64,000 nucleotides of DNA from Paenibacillus sp. FSL H8-0537 (GCF_038051995.1 NZ_CP150290.1:5446001-5510000); one strand, 5' to 3'; positions 17,113 through 26,049 are shown, counted from the stretch's first letter. Notes: a model not told the origin generated them from the letters alone. Made by a program: numbers and translations.

Positions 17113-18414
17113 CTATTGGTTTGCAATAGCCTCGTTAATCAGCTTGGCTGTCTTGTCCATTGCTTCCTTAGAGGTCGCCTTATCCGATAGAACTTCAATA
17201 ATATTATTTTTCAAATCAGTCGAAATTTTAGAAATGATGGTCTGTCTGGACCAGTCATTTGCTGCAAGCGGCGAAGTATTTTTCAGCTCATCCGAGAAAA
17301 CCTGATACATTTCCTTGCCAAATGAATAATCCAGCACGGCGCTGTCCTGACGCGGACTCATGAACAGTGACTCTTGATTATATTTAGAGTTCACTTCTTT
17401 GGACGTTAAATATTTAATAAATTCCGCAGCCTCTTTCTCATTGCCGCTATCTTTGAAAGCCATAAGGAATTTTCCACCTGGTACCGAGGAACGTTGTGTT
17501 CCTTTCGGCATATAGGTAACTCCCCATTCAAAATCAGTGATGTCCTTGTAGTTGCTGATCATCCAGTTACCTGCCCAGTGAGCAGCTACCGTGCCTGAAC
17601 GGAATAGATTATTAGGATTCTCGCCGCCAAGCCATACGGATTCAGGCATAATTCCATCTTTATGAAGCTGCTTGAACATATCCATAGTGCGAATACCAGC
17701 TTCGCTGTTAATCGCTGCTGCTTTGCCGTCTTCCGTTAAGATGCTTCCACCGTTCTGATACAGAAGGGTAGACCATCTGTGCGGCGTGACATCCCAAACC
17801 ATACCGTATCTTGCTCCGCCTTTCGCCATAACCTCTTTCAGGGCAGCCGTATACTCATCCCACGTCCACACATCATCTGGTGAAGTCGGCACTTTGACGC
17901 CCGCTTTATCAAACAAGGTTTTGTTATAAATCAGTCCATTCGCTGTTACATCCATAGGGGCTGCGACCAGCTTGTCATTAATCACGTAATACGGCTTCAG
18001 CGAATCGATAAATTGACCCTCGAATTGCTCTGCACTGTCAACGTAAGGAGTAAGATCCACTGCCTGATTAGCGAATGATCCTGTATCCGTGATACGGCTC
18101 AGAGCAGGCGGCTTACCGCCAGAAATCATCGTTTTCAATTTGGTTTGGAGATCCTTAAAGCCGACTTCAATCAGATTGATTTTGACATTGGCATTAGACT
18201 GCTCGTAATCTTTAATGATTCCCTTGATGACTTCACCTTCATTCCCATCTGAGAACCATAAGAAATCTAGAGTAGCCTTCTCAGCACCGCCGCTGCTATC
18301 CGTTTTGCCAGTATTGCCAGTGTTAGTACCGGCATTGCCGCAAGCAGTTAGCATAATGAGCGTCATGATTAAAACTAGGCTAAGACTGAGCTTGAGGTTC
18401 GTTCTACGTTTCAT
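17113..18414 (-). CDS. Sugar-binding lipoprotein (CUT1 extracellular binding protein)
   Basis: 433 aa. The lipoprotein signal spans residues 1-25 with a lipobox LTAC, so the mature protein is anchored by its cysteine on the outer face of the membrane. After a Gly/Thr/Asn-rich linker, the body has the family-1 binding-protein features DFLWFSDGNEGEV, NALIYNKTLF-type segment (here ANGLIYNKTLFDKAGV), and HWAGNWMISNYKDI. It captures the oligosaccharide for the two permeases that follow 97 bases later. It lies 35 bases after the AraC gene, well within one operon. Confidence 0.92.
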   Translation of the reverse strand: MKRRTNLKLSLSLVLIMTLIMLTACGNAGTNTGNTGKTDSSGGAEKATLDFLWFSDGNEGEVIKGIIKDYEQSNANVKINLIEVGFKDLQTKLKTMISGGKPPALSRITDTGSFANQAVDLTPYVDSAEQFEGQFIDSLKPYYVINDKLVAAPMDVTANGLIYNKTLFDKAGVKVPTSPDDVWTWDEYTAALKEVMAKGGARYGMVWDVTPHRWSTLLYQNGGSILTEDGKAAAINSEAGIRTMDMFKQLHKDGIMPESVWLGGENPNNLFRSGTVAAHWAGNWMISNYKDITDFEWGVTYMPKGTQRSSVPGGKFLMAFKDSGNEKEAAEFIKYLTSKEVNSKYNQESLFMSPRQDSAVLDYSFGKEMYQVFSDELKNTSPLAANDWSRQTIISKISTDLKNNIIEVLSDKATSKEAMDKTAKLINEAIANQ

Positions 18415-18449
18415 ACAAACATCTCCTTTAAATGGTGTAATGGTTTCGC

Positions 18450-19319
18450 TTAGCTAAGCACTTTATTTTTACGGAATTGCTGTGGCGATGCACCTACATA
18501 TTGTTTAAAAGCTCTACTAAAATATTCTGGTGTGTTGAAGCCCAGTGTTTCTGATATGGACAAAATCGGCTCATTCGTAGACAACAGCAGCTTTTTGGCT
18601 TCAGCCACCCGTTTCCTAATGACGTAATTGCTTATGGTGTAGCCCGTTGTCTCTTTAAAGGAATGACAAATGTAATACTTATTCAAATGGAGCATCTTGG
18701 ATAGGTCATCCAAAGAAACATTCTCCGTGTAATTTTGGTTCAAATAGTTAAGAACACGGCTTACACTTGTTTGCTTCTGGGAAGGAGATGAAAGCTCATT
18801 TTCCGACTGCTCCATTTTCATTTTTCGGTAGATGCGTAGCAGCAATTGAGTCAGACTCATCTTGACCATCATTTTATACCCTGTATTATTGGCTTCCATC
18901 TCCTCCTTAATTCCTTTAAATATGCCTTTTATTTGTTCACGCTCCTCCAAGGACCAATGCACCAACAATCCATTAGGCTGTCGAAAAATAGAAATCAGAT
19001 TGTCGAGTTGGCTGATACTTAGCATGTCCAAAAGCAATACTTCTGTAAAATTGACGAAGCTTCGTTTGTATACGACTTCTCTTGAAGGATTAATCCGGTG
19101 CGGCACCGCCCCCCTAAATACAAACATGTCACCGGGCGAAGGCTTGTAAATGCGATCACCGATTAAGAATGTGGCATCCCCCTGTATAAAATAATGAATT
19201 TCATAACCGTCATGAGTATGAATAGGCCATTCATCCTGAAAATTATCCGCTTCTGAGCGCACATAAACTTCATTTTCCTCCAGAGCAACATTCGTTGGGG
19301 TGTGGATGGATAGCACCAA
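18450..19319 (-). CDS. AraC-family regulator, operon leader
   Basis: 289 aa from a TTG at 19319 (GAAGGGAG is 7 bases upstream); a GTG one codon later is the alternative. The N-terminal half is a cupin sensor (WPIHTHDGYEIHYFIQGDA, FRGAVPHRINPS). The C-terminal AraC domain has two helix-turn-helix motifs, SLDDLSKMLHLNKYYICHSF and ILSISETLGFNTPEYFSRAF, ending in GASPQQFRK. As first gene of the operon it probably activates its own operon in response to a sugar breakdown product. Confidence 0.88.
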   Translation of the reverse strand: MVLSIHTPTNVALEENEVYVRSEADNFQDEWPIHTHDGYEIHYFIQGDATFLIGDRIYKPSPGDMFVFRGAVPHRINPSREVVYKRSFVNFTEVLLLDMLSISQLDNLISIFRQPNGLLVHWSLEEREQIKGIFKGIKEEMEANNTGYKMMVKMSLTQLLLRIYRKMKMEQSENELSSPSQKQTSVSRVLNYLNQNYTENVSLDDLSKMLHLNKYYICHSFKETTGYTISNYVIRKRVAEAKKLLLSTNEPILSISETLGFNTPEYFSRAFKQYVGASPQQFRKNKVLS

Positions 19320-19372
19320 TGATGATCTCCCTTCTATGAATAGAATCAGCAATATTGATCAACATTTAAAAA

Positions 19373-19386
19373 TGATAGCGCTTTAT
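19373..19386 (-). promoter_or_regulatory. cre-like site upstream of the AraC-ABC operon
   Basis: On the minus strand ATAAAGCGCTATCA matches the CcpA cre consensus at 12 of 14 positions. It lies about 55 bases before the AraC start. The surrounding block, with TTATAAAGCG and TTACAAT on the minus strand, is shared with the second polysaccharide promoter at 27131, implying common glucose repression. Confidence 0.45.
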
Positions 19387-19387
19387 A

Positions 19388-19595
19388 ATGAATTGTAACA
19401 TAGGTATTCAAATAAAATCAGTACTATATTGCTGTGTTGTTGATCAAAATTGTTGAAAATGATAATAACTGATCTCACAAGATCATAAATCTTCGTGGGC
19501 CTTCCAGACACTGGTTAAATAGTGAAGCCCGGCAGACCTGCTTCCCAGACTTGAACGCTACGTTAGTCGCAATTCCTACATGTAGGCTTAGCTTC
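19388..19595. other. Non-coding gap between operon promoter and hairpin
   Basis: Part of a 400-base gene-free stretch. Apart from the cre-like block before it and the terminator after it I see only an AT-rich tract (19420-19470) likely to hold the promoter of the AraC operon; no convincing -35/-10 pair stands out. Confidence 0.4.
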
Positions 19596-19596
19596 A

Positions 19597-19646
19597 TAAA
19601 TAAAAAGAAGACGGCATGTACAGCCTGGAGGCTGATCATGCCGTCT
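19597..19646 (-). terminator. Strong terminator hairpin
   Basis: A perfect outer stem AGACGGCATG / CATGCCGTCT (19609-19618, 19637-19646) encloses a second stem CAGCC / GGCTG. On the minus strand it is followed by TCTTTTTATTT, the expected U tract. It ends transcription of the small genes 19721-21021 and insulates the AraC operon promoter. Confidence 0.7.
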
Positions 19647-19720
19647 ATAAAGAAAGGGTTCAATGATACGCTGCTTGTTCCGTCTACGTTTAAATATGAG
19701 GGTCAAGTATTCCGTCATTA

Positions 19721-20188
19721 TTAATGATCGTTTTTAAACGGTTTCAATTCATCTAGTGCTTCTTCTCGAAGAGTTTCTATATTTCCATAGATTCCTTGTG
19801 TCGCCAAGTAATATCCTTCAACCAATCGATCCAATGTGTTCAATAACTTATCATCAATTATTAAAGCACTTCCTTGATCAAAGATACTATTCATATATCT
19901 AAAAAAATCATCGTTTGTTATCCGCCGATCTTCAAGTTCAGTTACTAATTCACCTATTATTTTATATAGCGGTTCAATAATTGTATTCTCACTACAGGCT
20001 TTTTTTAACATGAAGATGGTTTCTTTAAGCGATTTATTATTGGATAATGAGACGTCAATTAATTCATACGGAAAATCTTCCATATCCTCAATCACAGTAT
20101 CTACCCATTTTATGATGTCTTGTTTACTAAGGTATCCGATAACTAATCCAATATAATGGTATCCACATACTTGCCTTATAGTCTTCAT
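19721..20188 (-). CDS. Hypothetical protein (155 aa)
   Basis: Helical soluble protein; blocks include IIKWVDTVIEDMEDFPYELI and LNTLDRLVEGYYLATQGIYG. I favour the ATG at 20188 because GGAG lies 6 bases upstream, though the ATG four codons earlier also has AAGGAG at longer range. No domain recognised. It lies about 57 bases after the 133-aa gene and is last before a terminator. Helical all-alpha proteins of this size in such patches are sometimes immunity proteins; unproven here. Confidence 0.55.
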   Translation of the reverse strand: MKTIRQVCGYHYIGLVIGYLSKQDIIKWVDTVIEDMEDFPYELIDVSLSNNKSLKETIFMLKKACSENTIIEPLYKIIGELVTELEDRRITNDDFFRYMNSIFDQGSALIIDDKLLNTLDRLVEGYYLATQGIYGNIETLREEALDELKPFKNDH

Positions 20189-20244
20189 GCTTTTCTCCAT
20201 GTTCTTACCTACTCCTTAGGTTTACCAACAAACACATCTTACTT

Positions 20245-20646
20245 TTATGTTAGCCTGTAATACTTATTGTAAAAATCAATGACCTGTTCTCTCGTCATGT
20301 AATCATAATTTGTTTTATAGGGCTTTATGTATTCTAGTATCTCTTTAGCTTTTGGTGTATTTAATTTTTGCAAAAAATGAATAGTCTCATTCAGTCCTGC
20401 ACCCATTAGCAAGTCTCCATCAATATAGCAGCCTGCATCAAAATCTTTCCTCTTAGCATTCCAGATAAGGAGAGTGTCATCGGGATATCCGAAGGTAAAT
20501 AGCAAGATACAGAGCGTTTTTAAATACTCATGTTCTTCTGTATTGGAAGAATTCGTTTCTTCGATTAGCAACGACCTAATTTCTTGTAAATACTTTAGCT
20601 CCGGTTCTAATCCAAATCGTTCTAATAAAATATCTTCCCTATCCAT
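20245..20646 (-). CDS. Hypothetical protein (133 aa)
   Basis: Starts MDREDILLERFGLEPELKYL and contains LLFTFGYPDDTLLIWNAKRKDFDAG in the middle, which reads like a conserved core (the aromatic-Gly-Tyr-Pro-Asp pattern and W-N-A-K-R). Acidic, soluble, no signal. GAGGTGATA lies upstream; ATGs at 20649 and 20646 are both possible starts. Only 12 bases separate it from the pentapeptide-repeat gene stop, so they are likely co-transcribed. Function unknown. Confidence 0.6.
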   Translation of the reverse strand: MDREDILLERFGLEPELKYLQEIRSLLIEETNSSNTEEHEYLKTLCILLFTFGYPDDTLLIWNAKRKDFDAGCYIDGDLLMGAGLNETIHFLQKLNTPKAKEILEYIKPYKTNYDYMTREQVIDFYNKYYRLT

Positions 20647-20667
20647 CATTATCACCTCGAATTTAGC

Positions 20668-21021
20668 CTATATCATTTTTTCTAAATCTTTAATTTCAAG
20701 AATCACGGAATGATAGTAATTTCCAACGAAATGCATGTTATCTCTCTTTGCCCCATTAAACACAGCCGAACATAACATATTTCCTATCCACTCCGAATCT
20801 GTCAAATCCGCTTCCGTAAAATTGCAGGTCTTCAGATTCGAATTTATAAATTTGCTGTCTTTTAAATTTGTTTTTGAAAAATCAAGGGCAAAAAAACATT
20901 TTACAAATGTGCATCCACTCAAATTGTAGTTTTGAAGACTGCCTTCTTCTACCTCTATCCCTGAAAAAGTCTTTTCACCGGCTTCAAGTAATTCTTTAAA
21001 TTGATCGATCGTCAGTTCCAT
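20668..21021 (-). CDS. Pentapeptide-repeat-like protein (117 aa)
   Basis: Residues about 30-95 show repeating A(D/N)LXX-type units: NLSGCTF, NLKDSKF, NLKTCNF, ADLTDSEW, AVFNGAK. Such units form a right-handed quadrilateral beta helix about four coils long. A leading helix LTIDQFKELLEAGEKTF and a trailing helix frame it. Related small proteins include gyrase-protecting Qnr-like and immunity or scaffold proteins; the number of repeats here is too small to mimic DNA convincingly. Start ATG at 21021; the upstream region is weak in Shine-Dalgarno sequence. Confidence 0.7.
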   Translation of the reverse strand: MELTIDQFKELLEAGEKTFSGIEVEEGSLQNYNLSGCTFVKCFFALDFSKTNLKDSKFINSNLKTCNFTEADLTDSEWIGNMLCSAVFNGAKRDNMHFVGNYYHSVILEIKDLEKMI

Positions 21022-21249
21022 TTAAACAGTCAACACCTTCCTGACTTACTTCAGTGGGTTTCCAAGTCCTATTTTATAAATATAAAAATTAATAAGAAGC
21101 TTCATGTTCGGTCTAAAATAGTTAGGTAATATTGAAGATGACTTCTTCTATGCCCTATATTTTCATCCGTTATTCCTTTCCAGTCAAGTTGCATAACCAG
21201 TAGTTATACCACGGAATTTTTCATATAATCCCTCTCTAGCTAGTACTGA
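21022..21249. other. Intergenic stretch with possible short coding remnant
   Basis: On the minus strand a 30-codon frame beginning MQLDWKGITDENIGHRR (about 21192 downwards) looks coding-like but has no ribosome-binding site and ends quickly. I take it as a possible gene remnant and otherwise see nothing. Confidence 0.2.
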
Positions 21250-21681
21250 TTAAATCCCTATTAAAGTAATAAATTTAACATCTTCAAGCTGAGATGCGAT
21301 CCATTCATGAAAATCTTTAAGTAATGAAACTATCTCTTGCCTAATCGTTCTATACTCTGCTAATTTACAATCTCTTAGCTTTCTTTCTTTATAAAAGATT
21401 GAAATGTATTCATCTAACTTATCATCTTGATCGGTAATTAAATATTCATTTAGCTTTTCAACTTCATTCATAATCAATATCCAGCAGCTTTTGTCTAAAA
21501 CAAAAAAGTTAAACGGTTCATATTGTTCGAAGCCCCTCTTTACTGCTGGAGCTATAAAACTGAAAGCATCATCCGTTAAGTATATTGACTCTATTTTCAT
21601 ATAACCACCACCAGTGTATTGCCCTGGAAATAGTTCAATGTAATTTAAAGCTTCTAATTCATGTAATTTAAATAGCTTCAT
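21250..21681 (-). CDS. Hypothetical protein (143 aa)
   Basis: Opens MKLFKLHELEALNYIELFPG, has IESIYLTDDAFSFIAPAVKR and a C-terminal helix KDFHEWIASQLEDVKF. Acidic and soluble. AAGGAAGAGCAC lies before the ATG at 21681. The layout (short beta strands, then long helices, aromatic-rich) resembles bacterial toxin-immunity proteins, but no family can be named. Alone between two gaps of about 170-230 bases. Confidence 0.55.
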   Translation of the reverse strand: MKLFKLHELEALNYIELFPGQYTGGGYMKIESIYLTDDAFSFIAPAVKRGFEQYEPFNFFVLDKSCWILIMNEVEKLNEYLITDQDDKLDEYISIFYKERKLRDCKLAEYRTIRQEIVSLLKDFHEWIASQLEDVKFITLIGI

Positions 21682-21848
21682 TGTGCTCTTCCTTTAACGT
21701 GATTATTGTACGAACGTAATCGTTTATGATTTTACAAAATGTCGCCATCTTCTTCAAATTACTTACAACATCAAGGCTTGTTTGCCTTCCATTCAGCTAA
21801 GCTATATGAATGATGGAGTCTACTTCCATATGCATGGGTAGTCCCTCC

Positions 21849-22723
21849 TTATTTTCGAGTACCGAAAGAAATCTTCATATTTGGTGCGTATGTTAACCAG
21901 GATTGATCACTAAACGCTTTGGAAAATGTCAATTCAGCATTATATTGCACTTTTGCTTCTCTATCGCTTAATCCTCTAGACAATAGATTTTCTATTATCT
22001 CCTTTACATCACCAGGCTCTTGACCCAGCCCCTCTTCCTTTAAGGAGTCAAAGAGCTTAGTCTTTCTGTCACTGTTCATGTTCTGATCCAAAAAGTTAAC
22101 CTTATCACTGACTCTGCATTCCACATTTTTCAGACCTAACTGACTCATTAGAATCGGTAAAAGCATCCCAATGTTGCCGTCCTTTCCCTCACGTTTAGTG
22201 TCCTCCTCATATAATTTTTGTAGCAAACCTAATTGAATGACTTTACTTTGTTCAATTCCATCAAGGCGATAGTTTGCCATATTTCCAATCCAATGAGGTT
22301 CAAAGCATATGATTTTCCCTCCATCAGATACGCTGTCGATCATCTTCTGAAGTATTTTTTTAGCATCATTCATATGTAACAAGAAAGCATGGCTCATAGC
22401 TATATCATATTTCCGTTTCATTTCAATTTCTTCAATATCACACGTCATAAATTCAGTTTCATAGGTTAGATTCGAAAAAATTTTTTTAGCTTTATTTATC
22501 AAATCTTGCCCTTTGTCAATGCCCGTATAGGTTGAGCCTTCAGGCAACAAAGGTAGAAGCTTAAGCCCCAAATATCCAAACCCACAACCATAGTCAATAA
22601 TATTCACAGGGCTAGTTACTTTCCATACGCTCTGCACTAAAATTGCAAATAGTCATCGTTGTAATACAGCCATCGAGTATTTCTTAAATATTCAATTTGA
22701 TTGTCCCAAAAATATTCTGACAT
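21849..22723 (-). pseudogene. SAM-dependent methyltransferase, frameshifted
   Basis: The long frame (22637-21849) has the SAM-binding motif IIDYGCGFGYLGLKLLP, the acidic loop GIDKGQDLI, CDIEEIEMKRKYDIAMSHAF and LLHMNDAKKIL, all typical of class I methyltransferases. It lacks a proper start. Upstream, in another frame, an ATG at 22723 with GGGGAG opens MSEYFWDNQIEYLRNTRWLY and YNDDYLQ, which joins onto LVQSVWKV if one T is added to the T4 run at 22639-22642. The gene is therefore broken by a one-base deletion in a homopolymer, or the assembly has an error there. Intact length would be about 291 aa. Confidence 0.7.
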
Positions 22724-22764
22724 GAGCATGAGCTCCCCTCTATTATATCGTCTGACTCTTCTGC

Positions 22765-23592
22765 TCACTCCAAATCAGGTCCACTTGCATATAAATCTAT
22801 ATCTATTGAAGCCTTTAGCTTTGCTACTTTTTCAAGGATGAATGGATTTAGATGGATTCCCCACATTTGCTCTTTGTAGCCGTAATAAACGACCTGAACT
22901 ACTTTATGAATTTCCTCTGATTCAACGATGTGGCTTAGATCCGATGTTTCTAAACTGCTTACTAGATTTGCTATTTTATCTTCAACCTCACCCGTTTTCT
23001 TATCTTCGTATTCAATTGTAAACCCACTATCCTCATAGCATCTATTTTGAATTCTTTTTGAAATTTGAGTTCCTTTTTGCCATGTTTTCAAGGGTATTAA
23101 ATTAATTCCCTCAAGTAGCTTCTTTAAACTAGTTATGTTAGAGGAAACAGTTAAATATACACGGCTTCCCGCACTCATACCTACAAATCTAATTTTTACT
23201 TGAGGTAAAATATCTAAATAAACCACGAAATAGTATTTCTCCTCAACAATAGAAAAATAAACTTCAGCAACTTGCTTTTCATCCTTTATTATTACATCTA
23301 CTATTTCAGGTTTATTATTCATATAGACTAGCTTATTTACGGATAAAAATTGTTTCGTTAGCTCGAAGGATTGCTCTTCTATTTCCTTAAGTGCAGAATT
23401 CTTTATTGCCTCGATTAAAATAAAATTTGCTTTCGCTTCTCTTAATGAAGCTACATTTGCTCCACCTGTAAAATTAGGATCATAAAACTGGATACCATCA
23501 TCCTCCCAAAAACATATTTCACAGATATCATAAGTACCTGGTGGTGCTTCATCTAATGTTTTATATCCACAGCAAGGACAAGCATACTTCAT
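22765..23592 (-). CDS. CPCC zinc-ribbon fused to DUF4279-like domain
   Basis: 275 aa in two parts. Residues 1-60 are a CPCC-type cysteine-rich domain: YACPCCGYKTLDEAPPGTYD, then CEICFWEDDG and the GGANVASLREAKANF end, with four cysteines in two CxxC knuckles that should bind zinc. Residues about 115-275 resemble DUF4279: VYLTVSSNITSLKKLL, TWQKGTQISKRI, SGFTIEYE, VVYYGYKEQMWGIHL. Both families are small stand-alone proteins of unknown function, often near toxin or immunity genes. The fusion suggests they work together. Start ATG at 23592 follows GGGAGGTCAGT. Confidence 0.7.
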   Translation of the reverse strand: MKYACPCCGYKTLDEAPPGTYDICEICFWEDDGIQFYDPNFTGGANVASLREAKANFILIEAIKNSALKEIEEQSFELTKQFLSVNKLVYMNNKPEIVDVIIKDEKQVAEVYFSIVEEKYYFVVYLDILPQVKIRFVGMSAGSRVYLTVSSNITSLKKLLEGINLIPLKTWQKGTQISKRIQNRCYEDSGFTIEYEDKKTGEVEDKIANLVSSLETSDLSHIVESEEIHKVVQVVYYGYKEQMWGIHLNPFILEKVAKLKASIDIDLYASGPDLE

Positions 23593-23631
23593 ACTGACCT
23601 CCCTATTTTATATTTTGAAAATTCAGTATAC

Positions 23632-23649
23632 CAAATTTAAAAGTTTAAG
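23632..23649 (-). promoter_or_regulatory. Promoter-like block, copy 2 of an 18-bp repeat
   Basis: Identical over 18 bases to 656-673. On the minus strand it reads as an extended -10, TGGTATACT, about 40 bases before the CPCC-DUF4279 start. Shared promoter architecture is the simplest reading. Confidence 0.4.
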
Positions 23650-23796
23650 GCTCTTTCGCATTGTAAAGTTCCTCAGAAGTTTTCGTTATGATTTCCCTAG
23701 CAAAAGCAATCGAGTAGGCCCCTTATGTTCAGCGATATGATTACGCAGCTTTTCGAGTTTAAATTTAAGCTGGCTCTGCCTTTAGGGGGTATGCCA

Positions 23797-23828
23797 AAAG
23801 CCGCCCATTAAAGGACGGCTTTCTATAT
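23797..23828. terminator. Terminator after the GH105-GH112 operon
   Basis: AAAGCCGCCC and GGACGGCTTT form a 10-base stem with one mismatch and a 6-base loop. On the minus strand TTTT follows, 50 bases past the GH112 stop; on the plus strand TTTCTATATTAT follows, so it can work both ways. Confidence 0.65.
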
Positions 23829-23871
23829 TATATAGCCTTTGACAACGTCTTAGCTTCAATTATAGCTTATT

Positions 23872-26037
23872 TTATGAACCGATAATCGTCCTGATCATCG
23901 TATCATACGGAGCTAGCTCAAACGTCTGCTGACCATATTCCGTATCAATTGTCGTGCTTTGAGGCTGATCGCTGTTGTTAATTACAACGAGTATTTTACT
24001 TTCCGGATAATAAGCGCACTCCGTATATAAGTTATCTGTCATGTACTTCGTTTCATGCAGCTCATTGCCAGCATAGCGGATCAGGTTCAGCAGCAAGCGG
24101 GTATTCTCTAAGCTGAATTCGAACGAAGGAAGGTAGATTCCCTTGCCTTTGCCAAAAGCATGCGTAGACAGGCTAATCTGTCCGTCCGTTTCATGCGCTA
24201 CCACCGCTGACCCGTCGGTAAGATAAATGCCCTTTTTAGTGGTAATGCTTGCCCCAACAGGCACCAGGCCGTGCTCGTCACGGGCTTCATAAGTCCACCT
24301 GCCATGAACGACTCGGGCGCCGGTATCCTCATCCAGACCGAGAATATGGGCCATTCTGAAAAAGCTGTCATATCCTTCAACCGCCGAGGGCTGGTTAACC
24401 CCGATAAACGTACCACCCTCATACACCCATTTGGTCAGCATGTCCACGCATCTGCTGTCGTTCCAGTGATGTCCGCCGCTCCAGGCTGAACCGGCCGAGC
24501 CTGCATTGATTACCACATCATAGTTTTGCAGCTGTCCCTGACGAATATCCTCAAAATCGATGAATCCGACCTCAACCGGCAAGCCAGATAGCGCCTCATT
24601 AATATGAATCAAATCATGCATATACGTCTCATGAAAATGGCCAGACAGCGTCCACGATCTCAGCTTGCCCCAGCTGTGCAGAATAGCAACCTTCGTCTTG
24701 ATCTGATACGGCTTGCCTTGCTGATGCAGCTCTTTGATCTCCCTGAATTCATTGGCAATCTTCTCGATATAATCGCAGAAATCCGGGTAAGGCTCTACCA
24801 GATGCAGGTAGCCGCCCAAGCCAATTCGATCGATCGGCTCTCTTAGCAGAGCCCGGCGGATATTAATCCAGTACTTTTTGGCATCCAGCGTAGGGTCGCC
24901 GCCCTCCATGAAGGTAGGCAGTCCGCCTAAGCCGACCGGGAACAAATAAGGATGCAGCCGGATTTCATGCGTGTCCACTTTTATCCCGGAACACATCCGT
25001 GCTTCATAACCCGAAAATACGCATTTGATCATCCCGTCGAAGCCAAACTCCTGAAAGCGGTCATTATAAGGCTCCATGCCTACCCAGCTATCATCATAGA
25101 AAACGTATGCCAGCTTGCCATGCTTATGCACAATGTCAATCAGCTGTTTGCTGAAGCCGATGACAAAATCATTAATAAAAGCCATCCAGTCTAGCTTGCG
25201 CTGCTCCGCCGGAATATGACTGACGCGATATTTACCGCCATTTACAAAATCCTCGGCCGTCAGCGAATAGCCGTACTTCTTGGCGAACAGATCAAGCGCT
25301 TTTGCGCTCACCGTGAAATCATAGGAGCCCCAATCCGAGAACAGATGGCGATTGCGCTCACTGCTGCCCCAGATCCAGGCGAAATTATAAAATAAGGAGG
25401 TGAACCGGACGACCGTCGTTTCCTTATGCTGGGCGCACCAGTTTTCCATCCAATCCAGCATATACGCTTGTGTTTCCGAATACATCGGATCAATCTGCAT
25501 CAAATGCTCTTTGTTCCAGTTATTCGTGGTGTGATTGTACATGGATATCTCTTCCCAGATCCGGTAGGCCATGAAGCTGACTGTGTATTTATGCCAAGGC
25601 ACAATGCCGGTAAGGACCACATTCCCCGATTCGCGGTCATAATTCCACTGCTCTCTTGGAACCTCTTCTCCGATCGTCCGGTCAACAATTTGCCAATACT
25701 TAAACGCTTCTTTGGAATCATTTACTCTGAACTGCTCAGCGAAGAAGTCCTCCATCAAATAAACGGATAAATAATCCTGCACCGCTACCTTCGGATTCGT
25801 AATTAAAAAACACTGCTGCAGCTTATCCAGATTTTGCGACGCCCACTCATTATGGTCTCTTACGATACAGATCGTCGAATAGATACCGTACCCTGCGTTA
25901 ATAATCTCATCGGACAACTTTGTGCCGTCACTGTCACGAATGACATCGGCGCCCCAGCGCTCTGCTAATTCCAGAGTCAGTGCCTCATAACCAGCCTCAC
26001 CCGGCAGGGTAAAGGCCCCCGTCGTTTTTTTCGACAA
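23872..26037 (-). CDS. GH112 galactosyl phosphorylase
   Basis: 721-aa cytoplasmic phosphorylase of family GH112, which splits a beta-galactosyl disaccharide with phosphate to galactose 1-phosphate. Full length for the family. Recognisable are YGIYSTICIVRDHNEWA, VVRFTSLFYNFAWIWG, SDWGSYDFTVS and the catalytic segment YVFYDDSWVGMEPY (aspartates 315/316). Known members act on galacto-N-biose/lacto-N-biose or on galactosyl-beta-1,4-rhamnose. Paired 12 bases after a GH105 gene and near a second GH105, the rhamnose type is the better guess, as it would finish breakdown of rhamnogalacturonan-derived fragments; sequence alone does not settle it. Confidence 0.85.
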   Translation of the reverse strand: MSKKTTGAFTLPGEAGYEALTLELAERWGADVIRDSDGTKLSDEIINAGYGIYSTICIVRDHNEWASQNLDKLQQCFLITNPKVAVQDYLSVYLMEDFFAEQFRVNDSKEAFKYWQIVDRTIGEEVPREQWNYDRESGNVVLTGIVPWHKYTVSFMAYRIWEEISMYNHTTNNWNKEHLMQIDPMYSETQAYMLDWMENWCAQHKETTVVRFTSLFYNFAWIWGSSERNRHLFSDWGSYDFTVSAKALDLFAKKYGYSLTAEDFVNGGKYRVSHIPAEQRKLDWMAFINDFVIGFSKQLIDIVHKHGKLAYVFYDDSWVGMEPYNDRFQEFGFDGMIKCVFSGYEARMCSGIKVDTHEIRLHPYLFPVGLGGLPTFMEGGDPTLDAKKYWINIRRALLREPIDRIGLGGYLHLVEPYPDFCDYIEKIANEFREIKELHQQGKPYQIKTKVAILHSWGKLRSWTLSGHFHETYMHDLIHINEALSGLPVEVGFIDFEDIRQGQLQNYDVVINAGSAGSAWSGGHHWNDSRCVDMLTKWVYEGGTFIGVNQPSAVEGYDSFFRMAHILGLDEDTGARVVHGRWTYEARDEHGLVPVGASITTKKGIYLTDGSAVVAHETDGQISLSTHAFGKGKGIYLPSFEFSLENTRLLLNLIRYAGNELHETKYMTDNLYTECAYYPESKILVVINNSDQPQSTTIDTEYGQQTFELAPYDTMIRTIIGS

Positions 26038-26049
26038 ATGGATTCCCTC

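Noticed and set aside
19475..19663. 62-codon frame across the terminator hairpin
   Set aside because: It is created by the inverted repeat itself and has no ribosome-binding site.
656..23649. 18-bp direct repeats as attachment sites of an integrated element
   Set aside because: No integrase, tRNA or transposase lies at either end, and both copies read better as extended -10 promoters.
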